Virus record (IMG/VR): IMGVR_UViG_3300029985_000693
Coordinates: 61,961-125,960 of that record
Length of the DNA stretch: 64,000 nucleotides
DNA from: a virus
Direction: 5' to 3' (one strand)
Shown here: positions 8,251 through 16,864 of the stretch, piece by piece
How positions within the stretch are numbered: position 1 is the first letter of the stretch
How the letters are laid out: each line of letters opens with the position of its first letter
The notes under the pieces: generated by a model
What the model was told of the DNA's origin: nothing
What the model saw: only the letters and a program-made list of their open reading frames with translations
Databases searched by the model: none
Translations under genes and position numbers: made by a program

Positions 8251-9207
8251 TTATTCTTCTACTACATTACGAGTCATTCCACGTTGGACTAATCCAGCAA
8301 CGCTACTTTCAGCCACTCCAGAACGAAGACCTGGAACCGCTGACACATTTAAAGCAGCTATTCTTTGATTGTATTGAGTTTGAGCATGAGCACTTGCGTT
8401 TAAATTAGTTTCCCATTCCTGTTTCGAAGGGGCTGGTTTCATTTGAGAGGTGTCGGTGGGGTATACTTGACCACTCTTGGTTACTTCTACTTCTTTTTCA
8501 TACACTTCATTAGTTTCTATATTATGGACTAAAGCCTTCCTGGTTTCAACTGTTTTTTTAAACTTGGCTTTAGGTGTTTTAACCTTAACGGGCTCAACAG
8601 GAGGATTTTTTGATTTCTTTTCCTTGACCATTTGAAGACCAGACTTAGTTTTTACCAAAATACGAGGAGGTTTAGTCTCCACCGATGGTGTTGGGGGAGG
8701 CAGGGTCTCTGGTTCTTTGACTGTGGGCTTCTTGGCTTTTGGTTTCTTAGGAGCGTCAGGAGGCTTGGGGGACATTTCGGGCTTCGGGGGTAGGCTTTGA
8801 GCCATGCTACTGGCGAACTGCACTATATTGGGCTCTGGAGGCTTAATTTCAGACATTGGAGAGGGGCTGGAACCCATGATCTTGGCGGCTAGGATCTTTA
8901 AAGCTAAAATCTCTTCCCTGGTAAGGCCACTATTGGTATCTTGCTGTTTTAGACCAAACAGACTTTCTATTTCTGATTTGGCAAAATTCTTAAGTTTGTC
9001 AGATATGTAAACGGTAATACGATTTTGCTCTTCAAATAATACAGTGTTGATAAACTCTTGTAAATACTTGATAATTTCTACTCTAGATTCTATTTCGGCA
9101 GCAAAATTTGTAGTTGTAGCATGAACAGGGACAACACCCCTAACCTGTGGCTTAATAGGTTGGGGTGTCTCCTCTTCTATTTCTGTGTCAAAAGCTGATT
9201 CGTTCAT
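8251..9207 (-). CDS. hypothetical protein with Pro/Lys-rich linker
   Basis: 318 residues with three parts. The first is an acidic N-terminus and helical region (1-125). The second is a long low-complexity middle rich in Pro and Lys (about 125-235, for example PPKPEMSPKPPDAPKKPKAK). The third is a small C-terminal region. The basic linker suggests a nucleic-acid-binding or tethering role, but nothing identifies a function. It lies in the reductase operon. Confidence 0.5.
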   Translation of the reverse strand: MNESAFDTEIEEETPQPIKPQVRGVVPVHATTTNFAAEIESRVEIIKYLQEFINTVLFEEQNRITVYISDKLKNFAKSEIESLFGLKQQDTNSGLTREEILALKILAAKIMGSSPSPMSEIKPPEPNIVQFASSMAQSLPPKPEMSPKPPDAPKKPKAKKPTVKEPETLPPPTPSVETKPPRILVKTKSGLQMVKEKKSKNPPVEPVKVKTPKAKFKKTVETRKALVHNIETNEVYEKEVEVTKSGQVYPTDTSQMKPAPSKQEWETNLNASAHAQTQYNQRIAALNVSAVPGLRSGVAESSVAGLVQRGMTRNVVEE

Positions 9208-9227
9208 CTAAATATACCCTATCAGAC

Positions 9228-9875
9228 TTACTTCTTAAAGTCAACATCTATTACCACGGGAGCATGGATAGGTCGGTAATACTCGTCTACGGAAGACACA
9301 TTGTAATAGGAGATCCCGTTTTGGTCTGTACTTCCACGACCCTCATGGATGTGACCAAAAACTACAACTTTTGGCTTAACCTCTTGTATTTTATAAAGCA
9401 AAGCCAAAGATCCTACACTTAAGCCACCATCACGTCCAACATAATCTAAAATACCATACGGCGGACCGTGACTAATTACAAGGTCGGTATCTGCACTCAT
9501 CGCTTCAAAATGTTTTGTAAGTTGAGTATCTGTACCCATAAAAGTCCAATTATAGAAATTGGGAGTATACGGAGTACCAAATATTTTAACACCATTTATT
9601 TCTATATTTTCATTAATTAGCAATTTAATACCAGCATCATTAAATTGTACTTTAGTCAAATCAGGAGCAGACTCAACAAATCTATCGTGATTACCAGGAA
9701 CACAAACTACACCATAGGTATAGTTTTGTTTTACAGAAGACATCCACTTTATAAAATAAAAAGTCTCTACATATGCTCCCCCTCCAGACCAATCCCCACA
9801 ATGAACCAAAAGATCTCCATGGGGTAGATCTTTGAGTTCATAGCCATGGGTATCACTTATTAATACTATTTTCAT
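9228..9875 (-). CDS. metallophosphoesterase, MPPED/239FB-like
   Basis: The frame is open from 9914, but the start at 9875 (MKIVLISDTHG) is chosen. It lies 2 nt after the reductase stop with AAGGACC as ribosome-binding site, whereas the earlier start would overlap the reductase. 215 residues. Motifs: SDTHG, HCGDW, PGNHDRF, ISHGPP and GHIHEGRG. The last is characteristic of the MPPED1/2 (239FB) branch. All metal ligands are present. The substrate is unknown; members are phosphodiesterases of cyclic nucleotides or nucleic acids. Confidence 0.8.
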   Translation of the reverse strand: MKIVLISDTHGYELKDLPHGDLLVHCGDWSGGGAYVETFYFIKWMSSVKQNYTYGVVCVPGNHDRFVESAPDLTKVQFNDAGIKLLINENIEINGVKIFGTPYTPNFYNWTFMGTDTQLTKHFEAMSADTDLVISHGPPYGILDYVGRDGGLSVGSLALLYKIQEVKPKVVVFGHIHEGRGSTDQNGISYYNVSSVDEYYRPIHAPVVIDVDFKK

Positions 9876-9877
9876 TT

Positions 9878-12820
9878 TTAGGTCCTTACGACTTCGCAAG
9901 CACCACCACCACATGCGACAGAGCCAGAGAAATCGGTATTGTTGTCCTCTTCTTTTACTTCTCTTAAATCTATTGACTTGACTAAAGAACTTAAAGTATT
10001 AAATGTATCTTCCGTGCAATCCTCAAAAGGCATTTGAACATAAGAAGAATTGTCGTAAGGAAGTAGGGAGATGCCAGCGTAATGATTACGATTATCCCAC
10101 ATATACTTACATACACCATCCCACTCTTCTTCCTTAACAGATACCGTACACGATACGTTGTGTTTATCAACTCCAGACACATGTCCTGCTGCCACCCAAT
10201 ACTTATTGTAAGCAATTGCTCGTTCCAGCAAATCCAGAGCAGACTCTTTCTCCCTTACAATAGCGTTACTTGGAGACATTTGAGGTATAGTAACTACGGT
10301 AGTATTTACCTCATTTTTTGCATCTTCACAAAGATCAGGAATAACCATTTGTAAATATTTTGTTAGAGCGTCGTCCTTTACCATCCTGATCCTGCGTAGG
10401 TAATAGGGTGAGTGGCGTGCATGGATTCCACTAGAACTACCCACAACGCAAGAACTAGAACCCTCCGGCTTGATTGTGGTGGTCCTGGCGGCTGGACGTA
10501 TACCAATAGCCTTGGCAATAGATTGATTGGTCTCCAACACCAGCTTGGCTCCTTCTTCTAGCCATTCATTTGTTACTATTCCATTGGCATCAGCAACTCC
10601 TGTTAATGAAACACCAATTAAGGCTTCATAATCTGTAATCTGCTTCCAAGCTTGACGTAGGTATGGGAAATCAGTATATGAAGCTTGCAATGTTCCAATA
10701 ATAGAAGCTGCCTTAACCCTATTAAGAAAATCTTGTTTGGTTTTAATACCAGTTTGATTTACTGAGGTGAGATTGCAAAATTGACCCCCAAAGACTTGAC
10801 CTACATCGGGTATATTCATTGAAGCATTTAATGATATTTCATGGCACTGTCCAATATGAATACCTATGCCAATCGATAGTGAATGACTGCCATCTACAGT
10901 ACAACAGTAAACTTTTTCATCCACACCATCATCAACTATAGAGACTATTTGATTATATTTATTTTTCAATGAATAGGTCGTGGTTTTATTAGAAAAAGAA
11001 ATAAGTCTCTCGAATTTAACCTGTTTGGCCAAACAAATAGAAGAACTTTGACTGATAGTTAAACGATAAGCGTCTTTAGAATCATACGCTCCATATCCAT
11101 CGTTAAAGTCTACTTTACATGCTTTTTTGGTTAACTTCAACTTACTTCTAACACCAATAGTCTTAAGAAGTGTTTGAAAATCAGAAAGCCACTGCTTGTT
11201 TATTGAAGTGATTTGATACATAAATCCATTACGAGTGTCACTTGAGGTTCCATCTGAATCCATGACTCCTGCGATAAAATCTAATTTAGACTGAAGATCC
11301 CAGACGAATACTTCTTTAGGTAGGGAGTGTTTGTATATAGTTGCCCAGTTTATAAGATCTTCTCGTCTTGGAGAAAGTCCCCTCATCCTCTTTCTGTTTT
11401 CACCAGAAGCAACAAAGTCTAAAGTGGAGACCTCATTATTTGTTTTGTCAGTATTGATGCAATCCAGCTCATTTGCTGATTTTAACAAGCGATCCTCACA
11501 TGCATACTTGGTATCATAAAGGTACAAAAGTGGTATAATACCATTACTCGCAGATCCGTCTCCAACTAGGAAACCTTTTAAATAGGCGGCTCTGGTTTTA
11601 ACATTTCCGTTATTTAAAATAACCGATGGCCATAACTTATTGCCAACAACTAAATCTTTAGCCTCTAAACGATCGCCGTTTTCCAATATAAAAGAGTGAT
11701 ATGGAGTTGTACGAACAATTGAACCATCTTGTAGTTCAATCTTCAACATCTTTTGGTTTTCTCCAGTTACGCGGAAGTTATCAACTGACTGCCATTCGAA
11801 ACCATTCCAGATATCTACTGTTTTACCTACCAAATCCTCAACCGGAAATGTTCCCTGTTTGGTAACAATAAGAGTACCAGCACCAAAACATGGATTAAAT
11901 CCAGTAACCAACGGATTACCAGACCACGAGAATCCAGGTTCACCAGAACCTGATTTACGACAAATATCAAATATATGGTAAAACTCATCCTTGGTAACTT
12001 CACCTCTAGGAAGGACGGCGCTGTTATTTGCACGGGCGCGATATGGGTGTTTCTCCCACCAGTTACCTGATTTAGACTTAAGCATCTCTTCATCGTCACG
12101 ACTGAATAAACAAATTAACGCGGCGCGTCTAATTCCCCCAGCAAGAACACAATCAGATCCAATACAAATAATATCGTGTACCTCTATTGGTTTAAGTTTA
12201 CGACCAACAGCCGCTTTGAGTCTTATTTCAATTTCCTTCAAGGCATGCTTGAGTGGCTCTGGACCAGGAGCCTTTGCACCCGTAGTGACAAGAGGACTAC
12301 CTTTTGCGCGAATCATACTAAAATCAAACTGAGGTTTTACTTTACGATAAAAGTAAGCATCCATCAAAGCATCAAGGGCCTGAGCCCATCCCTCTATTGA
12401 GTCGTGAACTGTAAAATATCCCTCATCCCGAGGAAGTTGGATTGTTGGTAGTTTAACTACATGTTCCTTTTGAACACTATATCCCACCCCAGTCCCAGAA
12501 AGCAGACAAAATAGAATTTCACCAAAAACTCTAGTATCATCTATGGCGGTAAAAGCACAATTAAACAGACGGAGGTTGTTCTTAAGTACACCTTGTCCCC
12601 CAAACTGCATCCCTCTCATAGACGTTAAGCACTCTTTGTCCAAAACAAATTCGAAGGCATTCATTATCTTCTTTGATAGTTTTGGGAACCTGTCCAAATG
12701 CATAACCATTGAACGATTAACAGTTTCCTCCCAAGTCTCTCTACGGGAAAGATGAGATAAATGCTTGGCGTATGTACGAAATGATACTATCTGGGATAGA
12801 AGTGCAGATGAATTGTCCAT
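9878..12820 (-). CDS. adenosylcobalamin-dependent (class II) ribonucleotide reductase, intein-containing
   Basis: It reduces ribonucleotides to deoxyribonucleotides for phage DNA synthesis. The 980-residue precursor contains a 348-residue intein (residues 311-658); the spliced enzyme is 632 residues. Exteins show SGTGVGYSVQ, the thiyl-radical motif NPC/HEIS split exactly by the intein, FCNL, and a C-terminal CGGGAC redox pair as in Lactobacillus leichmannii reductase. A monomeric class II enzyme needs no radical subunit, and no NrdB gene is seen here. The promoter at 12932-12960 drives tRNA-Trp and this gene; AAGGA precedes the ATG. Downstream genes are tightly packed. The class II assignment rests on similarity to the L. 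leichmannii type and is fairly firm. Confidence 0.92.
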   Translation of the reverse strand: MDNSSALLSQIVSFRTYAKHLSHLSRRETWEETVNRSMVMHLDRFPKLSKKIMNAFEFVLDKECLTSMRGMQFGGQGVLKNNLRLFNCAFTAIDDTRVFGEILFCLLSGTGVGYSVQKEHVVKLPTIQLPRDEGYFTVHDSIEGWAQALDALMDAYFYRKVKPQFDFSMIRAKGSPLVTTGAKAPGPEPLKHALKEIEIRLKAAVGRKLKPIEVHDIICIGSDCVLAGGIRRAALICLFSRDDEEMLKSKSGNWWEKHPYRARANNSAVLPRGEVTKDEFYHIFDICRKSGSGEPGFSWSGNPLVTGFNPCFGAGTLIVTKQGTFPVEDLVGKTVDIWNGFEWQSVDNFRVTGENQKMLKIELQDGSIVRTTPYHSFILENGDRLEAKDLVVGNKLWPSVILNNGNVKTRAAYLKGFLVGDGSASNGIIPLLYLYDTKYACEDRLLKSANELDCINTDKTNNEVSTLDFVASGENRKRMRGLSPRREDLINWATIYKHSLPKEVFVWDLQSKLDFIAGVMDSDGTSSDTRNGFMYQITSINKQWLSDFQTLLKTIGVRSKLKLTKKACKVDFNDGYGAYDSKDAYRLTISQSSSICLAKQVKFERLISFSNKTTTYSLKNKYNQIVSIVDDGVDEKVYCCTVDGSHSLSIGIGIHIGQCHEISLNASMNIPDVGQVFGGQFCNLTSVNQTGIKTKQDFLNRVKAASIIGTLQASYTDFPYLRQAWKQITDYEALIGVSLTGVADANGIVTNEWLEEGAKLVLETNQSIAKAIGIRPAARTTTIKPEGSSSCVVGSSSGIHARHSPYYLRRIRMVKDDALTKYLQMVIPDLCEDAKNEVNTTVVTIPQMSPSNAIVREKESALDLLERAIAYNKYWVAAGHVSGVDKHNVSCTVSVKEEEWDGVCKYMWDNRNHYAGISLLPYDNSSYVQMPFEDCTEDTFNTLSSLVKSIDLREVKEEDNNTDFSGSVACGGGACEVVRT
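10847..11890 (-). mobile_element. intein in ribonucleotide reductase with LAGLIDADG endonuclease
   Basis: It begins at Cys311 (CFGAGTLIVTKQGTFPVEDL, block A) and ends at Gln658 (GIGIHIGQ), followed by Cys659, the catalytic extein cysteine. Block B is TTPYHSFIL. Two LAGLIDADG-type motifs are present: LKGFLVGDGSA and FIAGVMDSDGT. The last residue is Gln instead of the usual Asn, with His two residues before it. Gln-ending inteins are known and can splice. Insertion in the codon-conserved NPC motif is typical of reductase inteins. Confidence 0.92.
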
Positions 12821-12834
12821 TTTTTCCTTGTAAT

Positions 12835-12910
12835 TGGCAGAGGGGGTTGGGATCGAACCAACTATTTACGCTTTTGGAGAGCGTCGTCTTACCGTTAAGA
12901 CTTCCCCTCT
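12835..12910 (-). tRNA. tRNA-Trp (CCA anticodon)
   Basis: Read leftwards, the gene folds as a full cloverleaf. The acceptor stem AGAGGGG/CCCCTCT is perfect. The D-stem is GTCT/AGAC. The anticodon stem is ACGCT/AGCGT with loop CTCCAAA (anticodon CCA). The T-stem is GTTGG/CCAAC with TTCGATC loop. The discriminator is G, and a 3' CCA is encoded at 12835-12837. It lies in the leader of the reductase transcript, 15 bp before its ATG. Confidence 0.95.
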
Positions 12911-12931
12911 ATTTGTGAGTGAGTTTAGATA

Positions 12932-12960
12932 ACATTATCACTTCGAAGAGAGTCAGTCAA
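12932..12960 (-). promoter_or_regulatory. sigma-70-type promoter of tRNA-Trp and reductase operon
   Basis: Read leftwards: TTGACT (12955-12960), 17-bp spacer, TAATGT (12932-12937). The tRNA 5' end is about 22 nt downstream of the -10 box. Confidence 0.7.
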
Positions 12961-12964
12961 GCCA

Positions 12965-13585
12965 TTATTTTCCTTGATTTATTTTAGCACCTTTTAGATA
13001 AGAAAGGGCTTGAAGGATCGCATCTGCTTCGTCATCCTGAGTACGACCCAAAGTTACACCAAATATCTTAAAAACTAAATCGACAGCAAGATGTTTCTTT
13101 GTAATCTTACCAGTAATACCTAGTTTCTTTTTATCTAAAGGCTTCCCATCTCTTTTTGCTTGGGATTTAGCCCTGGAAAGAGTTTGGTTTTGCTTACGTT
13201 GCTCTTTCGTTAGGGAAAGTCCGACCACTTTACGCCATTCGCTTGTGTCAATATATTGGACTTTATCTATAATATCCACATCCCAAAGAGCGTACAACAC
13301 AGAGTAATGGATGAAAGCGAGCAAAGTCTGAGAGTGTCTGTTCATCCCTCGGTTTAATTGCTCGATTACTATAATATCTGGATTACAGTCCGTAACTTTA
13401 TCAAATATATCTGTAGCTAAATCAAATACCCTCACGATGTTGTTTTTAGGATATTTTAATGTTTTATCTAGTTCCGGGGCTTCTATACGACCATAATCAA
13501 GCAACTTAGGCCCTACTGGAGTATCTTCCAGTAAGGCCCAACCTGCGCTAAGTGACAAATCTAAAGAAAGTACCTTAGTCCCCAT
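12965..13585 (-). CDS. RuvC-like Holliday junction resolvase
   Basis: 206 residues with an RNase H-like fold. Acidic motifs are in the RuvC order: LSLDLSLSAGWAL (first Asp, residue about 7-9), IIVIEQLNRG (Glu, about 75), and DDEADAILQALSYL (terminal Asp cluster, about 180). A basic insertion (RAKSQAKRDGKPLDKKKLG, about 138-156) replaces part of the usual helix. It probably cleaves branched DNA during replication or packaging. It is the last gene of the groEL-sbcC operon, 2 nt after the previous gene, and lies just upstream of the tRNA-Trp promoter. Confidence 0.8.
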   Translation of the reverse strand: MGTKVLSLDLSLSAGWALLEDTPVGPKLLDYGRIEAPELDKTLKYPKNNIVRVFDLATDIFDKVTDCNPDIIVIEQLNRGMNRHSQTLLAFIHYSVLYALWDVDIIDKVQYIDTSEWRKVVGLSLTKEQRKQNQTLSRAKSQAKRDGKPLDKKKLGITGKITKKHLAVDLVFKIFGVTLGRTQDDEADAILQALSYLKGAKINQGK

Positions 13586-13587
13586 TT

Positions 13588-14001
13588 TTATCCGAATTTA
13601 GATTCTACTATATAATTAATTTTTTCCTTTATTTCTTTAATGGAATCGGTATAGGGACCTTTTAGATTTGAAAGGTCGGCTTCTGCATCGGCAAGAGCAA
13701 CGTCGTTTGACATGGCATCTTGGTTGCTCCATTCCTCGCCTAGAATCTCCATCAGTTTGTCGGCCTTATTGTCATTACGAGCCTTCTGAGCAGCTAGTTT
13801 GTTTTGTTTGGTGACAAGCTTGTAAGGTCCAAATAGACGTTCTACCTCTAGACTGGCAGCTTGTAGTTCACAATCATTACGCATAGCGTCATGAACGCTG
13901 TTTAGTTCGATATAGAGACTAATGAGTTTCTTTTGCTTTTCAGCATCAGGCATTGAGTCTATGATTGTTTGAAACTCTTGGGATAGTTCAACTTTGGCCA
14001 T
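13588..14001 (-). CDS. hypothetical helical protein, 137 aa
   Basis: Charged and almost entirely helical by appearance (QKKLISLYIELNSVHDAM, DLSNLKGPYTDSIKEIKEKI). It sits between the small acidic protein at 14014 and the RuvC-like gene in the recombination operon. No family was recognised. Confidence 0.6.
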   Translation of the reverse strand: MAKVELSQEFQTIIDSMPDAEKQKKLISLYIELNSVHDAMRNDCELQAASLEVERLFGPYKLVTKQNKLAAQKARNDNKADKLMEILGEEWSNQDAMSNDVALADAEADLSNLKGPYTDSIKEIKEKINYIVESKFG

Positions 14002-14013
14002 TTTTAATACCTT

Positions 14014-14487
14014 TTAATTAAGGGTTACTTTTGAATCGTGGACGTTTTGGAAAAGTACTTCTAATTCTTTGATTTTACCATTAGTAAAAGCACACTTGGT
14101 GATACACAGCTTATGAGGGATGGTGTCATCTAAAGATGGGTCTTTTTCGGACTCTAGTTCAGATATTGATTTTAGCAATTTGTCCTTCAAAACAGACAGA
14201 TTTGTAATCTTGTCTTGACAAATGGTGTAATCAATAGCCTCTAGCTTTATCTCGTTACTAATGATCTTGTCCGAAACATAGTCACGAGCTGACTTGGCGT
14301 CTTGTTCTGTTTCAAACACCCTCATTATACAAATATTCAAATAAGAACCATCTGGTTTTTCTAAAGGAAGAAGCTCCACCATAGGTAGTTCGGAATAGCC
14401 CTTTTCGGGCTCATCTCCCTCCTTGTAAACTAAACCGACATACCAAAAATCATCTGGATGGCCAATTACTAGATTTTCATTATCCAA
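14014..14487 (-). CDS. hypothetical protein downstream of sbcC
   Basis: The frame is open to a TTG at 14562, which would overlap sbcC by 83 nt. A TTG at 14487 overlaps it by only 8 nt, with a GGGAAAAG stretch upstream, and is preferred. It gives 157 residues starting at LDNENLVIGHPDDFW. An ATG lies further inside. Features include FETEQDAKSARDYVSDK and a helical stretch SVLKDKLLKSISELESEK. No family was recognised. Tight coupling to sbcC suggests a role in the same process. Confidence 0.5.
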   Translation of the reverse strand: MDNENLVIGHPDDFWYVGLVYKEGDEPEKGYSELPMVELLPLEKPDGSYLNICIMRVFETEQDAKSARDYVSDKIISNEIKLEAIDYTICQDKITNLSVLKDKLLKSISELESEKDPSLDDTIPHKLCITKCAFTNGKIKELEVLFQNVHDSKVTLN

Positions 14488-16594
14488 TTTTACTTTTCCC
14501 ACTTTCGTTATATACGGTAATTGTTTGGTTGAAACGATCTTGATATTCTGAATCGTGCTCAATCAGTAAAAGCAACGTATCATGCGCAACAGTGACTGTC
14601 AAGAGTTCAATCAGAGCATCTTTTTCGGCCCTTCCTAGGCCAGTAAACACCTCATCCAGAACGATCCAGTTGAATTTGATGCCAACCCTTCGAGCGATTA
14701 CCTCCCTAACGGCTAGGTCTGAAACCAACTCTATTACAGATGATTGACCTCCAGAAAGTTCATTAAATGGTATTTTAACGCCTTGTAGGTCTACGATAGG
14801 GGTGATGGTCTTGCGTACTTTTCCTGTTTTGGCCACCTTATCCCCAAAACTGAAGTTTATATTAGATGTGTTTGGAACTTTTCCCAATAGGTTGTTGATT
14901 TCCATGGAGATTTCTTCTAATATTTGCTCAAAATAATAAGCAGGGAAACCATCCTTATGAACTATGGATAAAACGTCCTTTTCTATCTTGAGTATATTCT
15001 CTAATTGGTATTTTTCGTGGATTACGGATTGTATTTTGGCTTCCAATTCATTTACTGTAGCTAGTACACCTTGGATACGAGCCTTTTCTTTATCCAAAGA
15101 AAGGTTTTCGTATTGAAGGGTCCGCAAAAGCGACTCTTGTACCTTATATTGTTCTAATATACCATTTAATTGAACACCAAGAACCTTAGTTTCCTTGTCT
15201 TTTTGGACGGTAATCTCTTTTTGTTCAGCTAGGTATTTTTCTTGAGCCAAGATAATATCATCATCAAACTTTTTAATTATGTTCTGTTTAATGATTTCAA
15301 ATAAACTTCTATTCTCATTACGAGAAATCGTCCATTCATCTGTTTTCTTGGTAAGATCTAGTAATTCTTGTTCTAATTGGTATTTAGAGGGAGATAAATG
15401 TTCTAGTTGGTGTTTTTTTAACCTATTTAAATCATCTAATTGGGTATTTAATTTGTTTTTAAGATTATTTTGATTTAACTTTAGGTTTTCTATTTTTATA
15501 TTAATTGATTGTTTTTGTAAATCTGTAATGGGTTGTCCGCAGGCACCACAATTAACATCTGACTCCAGGTCTATAATTGTTAATTCTATATTTTTAATGT
15601 CTTTTTTGGTAGAATCAATCTCGTAGGAAATCTTATTTATCATCAAATTAGAATTTTCAATAGACTTGGATGTCTTTTGAATCTCATCATTAATAGTCTT
15701 ACTGTTAAAATCTATATTTTTGTATTGTACATCTAATTCATCTAGTTTTTGTTGTAAATTAATTAATTCAATAGATTCTTCTAATTGTTTCTTCTTGTTT
15801 TCAGATGAATTTTTGATAATCTCTCTGGATATATTGGCCACCTGAGACGCACGGTGGGTGTACATCTCGTCCACATCCCTCATTTTAGCTAAAAACAAAT
15901 CTTTCTCTATATTTAACATGTCTATTTGAGATACCAGCGTTGACATGTTATGTTCATTTTCTTCTATCTTTGAGTCTATATCCAGTATAGTCTTAGGATC
16001 TAGATTGTTAACCTTACGCAACATGTCAATTTGACCATTAAGATTATTAATCTGATTTTCTTTAACAAGTATTTGATTCTCTAACGATTTAATCGTATTA
16101 GAAGAAGTATCTGAGGCAGTATCAAAACTATTAATACCTAAAATCTCTGAAAGGAAGGTCTTTTTCTCTTCATCAGACAAACTCAAAAACATACCATTGG
16201 TACGTTGTGTACGGTAGGTAAGGTATTTAATGAGATTAGTGTTTATACCAAAGATTTGGGATAGCTTATCCTTCTTTTGAGCTACAGTACCATGAACGGT
16301 ACCCTCAAAAAACAATTCGGGGGTAGAGCCCCTGGTAGAAACAAGGGGAGAACCGTTCAATTCTAATTCTACGGAGCTATACCAAACGTCTGGGTCTATG
16401 TTGGATTTAAGGACTGTAGCCGATTTAGAACAATAATCCAACGAAAAAGCAAGTCCGTGGGTTAGATTGGACTTACCTACACCCGAAGAACCCTTAATAT
16501 GAAGAATGCCATTTTCTGGAAACTTTATGGTGGTCTTGTCGTAAAATGACCTAAAACCATACATTTCCAGTGATTTTAGTTTGGCTAGTTTCAT
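14480..16594 (-). CDS. SbcC/Rad50-like SMC ATPase (gp46-like)
   Basis: The ATPase subunit of the Mre11-Rad50 type nuclease complex. 704 residues. Walker A is GSSGVGKS (35-42). Long coiled-coil arms flank a zinc hook CGACGQPI (about 347-353). The ABC signature is LSGGQSS (about 612) and Walker B is WIVLDEVF (about 642). It is shorter than E. coli SbcC (1048), like phage gp46 proteins. Its likely partner, the SbcD-like nuclease, is 9 kb away at 25645-26664 on the other strand, not adjacent as is usual. It follows the FmdB-like gene with no gap. Confidence 0.93.
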   Translation of the reverse strand: MKLAKLKSLEMYGFRSFYDKTTIKFPENGILHIKGSSGVGKSNLTHGLAFSLDYCSKSATVLKSNIDPDVWYSSVELELNGSPLVSTRGSTPELFFEGTVHGTVAQKKDKLSQIFGINTNLIKYLTYRTQRTNGMFLSLSDEEKKTFLSEILGINSFDTASDTSSNTIKSLENQILVKENQINNLNGQIDMLRKVNNLDPKTILDIDSKIEENEHNMSTLVSQIDMLNIEKDLFLAKMRDVDEMYTHRASQVANISREIIKNSSENKKKQLEESIELINLQQKLDELDVQYKNIDFNSKTINDEIQKTSKSIENSNLMINKISYEIDSTKKDIKNIELTIIDLESDVNCGACGQPITDLQKQSINIKIENLKLNQNNLKNKLNTQLDDLNRLKKHQLEHLSPSKYQLEQELLDLTKKTDEWTISRNENRSLFEIIKQNIIKKFDDDIILAQEKYLAEQKEITVQKDKETKVLGVQLNGILEQYKVQESLLRTLQYENLSLDKEKARIQGVLATVNELEAKIQSVIHEKYQLENILKIEKDVLSIVHKDGFPAYYFEQILEEISMEINNLLGKVPNTSNINFSFGDKVAKTGKVRKTITPIVDLQGVKIPFNELSGGQSSVIELVSDLAVREVIARRVGIKFNWIVLDEVFTGLGRAEKDALIELLTVTVAHDTLLLLIEHDSEYQDRFNQTITVYNESGKSKIG

Positions 16595-16864
16595 TTACTC
16601 TTTAACCCCAGATCTATAGAAATCAGCATTTTCTATAGCGTCCTGCCTTGAACGCTCTTTTACTATTTCCTCAGCATCAACTAGACGCTCTATAGACCTT
16701 ACCATTAAACCGTTATCTAATACCTCTTTAGTAGAAGTAGTCAAGGGCTTGGGATCCCTTAATAGCAACTCACCGCAAAGTTTGCACAATACGGGGATTT
16801 CTTGAGGCAGTAAACGCCTGGAACTCTTTTGGCATTTAACGCACTGAAAATGATAAATAGGCAT
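16595..16864 (-). CDS. FmdB-like zinc-ribbon protein
   Basis: 89 residues starting MPIYHFQCVKCQKSSRRLL. CxxC (8-11) and CKLCG (27-31) pairs form a zinc ribbon of the FmdB/putative regulatory type, which typically begins MPxYxFxCxxC. The C-terminal half is helical and charged. It is fused into the operon between groEL and sbcC with no intergenic gaps. A regulatory role is possible but unproven. Confidence 0.75.
   Translation of the reverse strand: MPIYHFQCVKCQKSSRRLLPQEIPVLCKLCGELLLRDPKPLTTSTKEVLDNGLMVRSIERLVDAEEIVKERSRQDAIENADFYRSGVKE

Noticed and set aside
9875-9914. Upstream extension of the 239FB-like phosphoesterase (MWWWCLRSRKDLK)
   Set aside because: It is reductase C-terminal DNA read in another frame; the ATG at 9875 has a ribosome-binding site and starts right before the SDTHG motif.
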